A DNA stretch of 5,622 nucleotides. Origin: Candidatus Magasanikiibacteriota bacterium (GTDB taxonomy: Bacteria > Patescibacteriota > Patescibacteriia > Magasanikbacterales > UBA922). Of this stretch, positions 5,582 through 5,622 are shown piece after piece. Below the pieces are notes generated by a model. That model made no database searches. It was not told the DNA's origin and saw nothing but the letters and a program-made list of their open reading frames with translations. Positions within the stretch are counted from its first letter, which is position 1. Each line of letters begins with the position of its first letter. The translations under genes and the position numbers were made by a program. Location: positions 1-5,622 of the forward strand of contig JAHFIC010000043.1 of the NCBI GenBank assembly GCA_023246555.1, given 5' to 3'.

Positions 5582-5606
5582 ACATTTGCCGTTCAAATGT
5601 TTGAAC
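5581..5606. repeat. two overlapping inverted repeats at the window edge
   Basis: AACATTTG (5581-5588) pairs with CAAATGTT (5594-5601), and GTTCAAA (5591-5597) pairs with TTTGAAC (5600-5606). The two hairpins share bases and exclude each other. This could be an operator or a leader switch for a gene starting beyond 5622. The rest of 5564-5622 shows nothing else I can name. Confidence 0.45.
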
Positions 5607-5622
5607 TTTGGTCCGCAATCGG

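Noticed and set aside
1..5622. CRISPR array, insertion sequence, tRNA or rRNA gene
   Set aside because: I saw no spaced direct repeats, transposase motifs, cloverleaf arms or rRNA segments on either strand.

Overview
The window is about 50% GC and gene-dense, and it looks like an ordinary bacterial chromosome segment. I recognise no marker that fixes the phylum. Three things fit a Candidate Phyla Radiation / Patescibacteria-type genome, but only as inference: a SpoIID/LytB-domain secreted protein carrying two Ig-like domains, start codons with no Shine-Dalgarno (SD) sequence for four of the five main genes, and promoters that would give almost leaderless mRNAs.

Layout. (1) 1-152 is a leader region with a 14-bp palindrome, a possible 27-codon leader ORF and a strong SD. 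(2) 153-821 (+) encodes an unrecognised 222-aa protein with one N-terminal membrane segment, and ends at a hairpin/T-tract terminator (846-883). (3) Facing it on the minus strand is a tight gene cluster read from right to left: a secreted SpoIID-domain protein (about 4962-3142), ribBA (3128-1923) and ribD (1888-836). It is driven by a consensus-like promoter at 4974-5002. (4) A divergent small gene of unknown function (5031-5324, +) shares the promoter region, and the two -35 boxes overlap. (5) 5325-5622 has no main protein gene. It holds a strong extended -10 promoter, a highly structured transcript of about 165 nt ending at an intrinsic terminator, a small ORF inside that transcript, and an inverted repeat at the window edge.

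How the genes work together. RibBA makes 3,4-dihydroxy-2-butanone 4-phosphate from ribulose 5-phosphate and opens the GTP ring. RibD carries out the next deamination and reduction. So the early riboflavin steps are together here, while riboflavin synthase and lumazine synthase are not in the window. The SpoIID-domain protein shares the transcript, with no obvious functional link to flavin synthesis.

The most interesting observation is that the putative small RNA at the right end contains a 24-nt stretch (5501-5524) complementary at 21 of 24 positions to the mRNA leader of the left-hand gene (97-120). That target overlaps a sequence able to mask the gene's SD. This suggests, but does not prove, a trans-acting antisense regulator.
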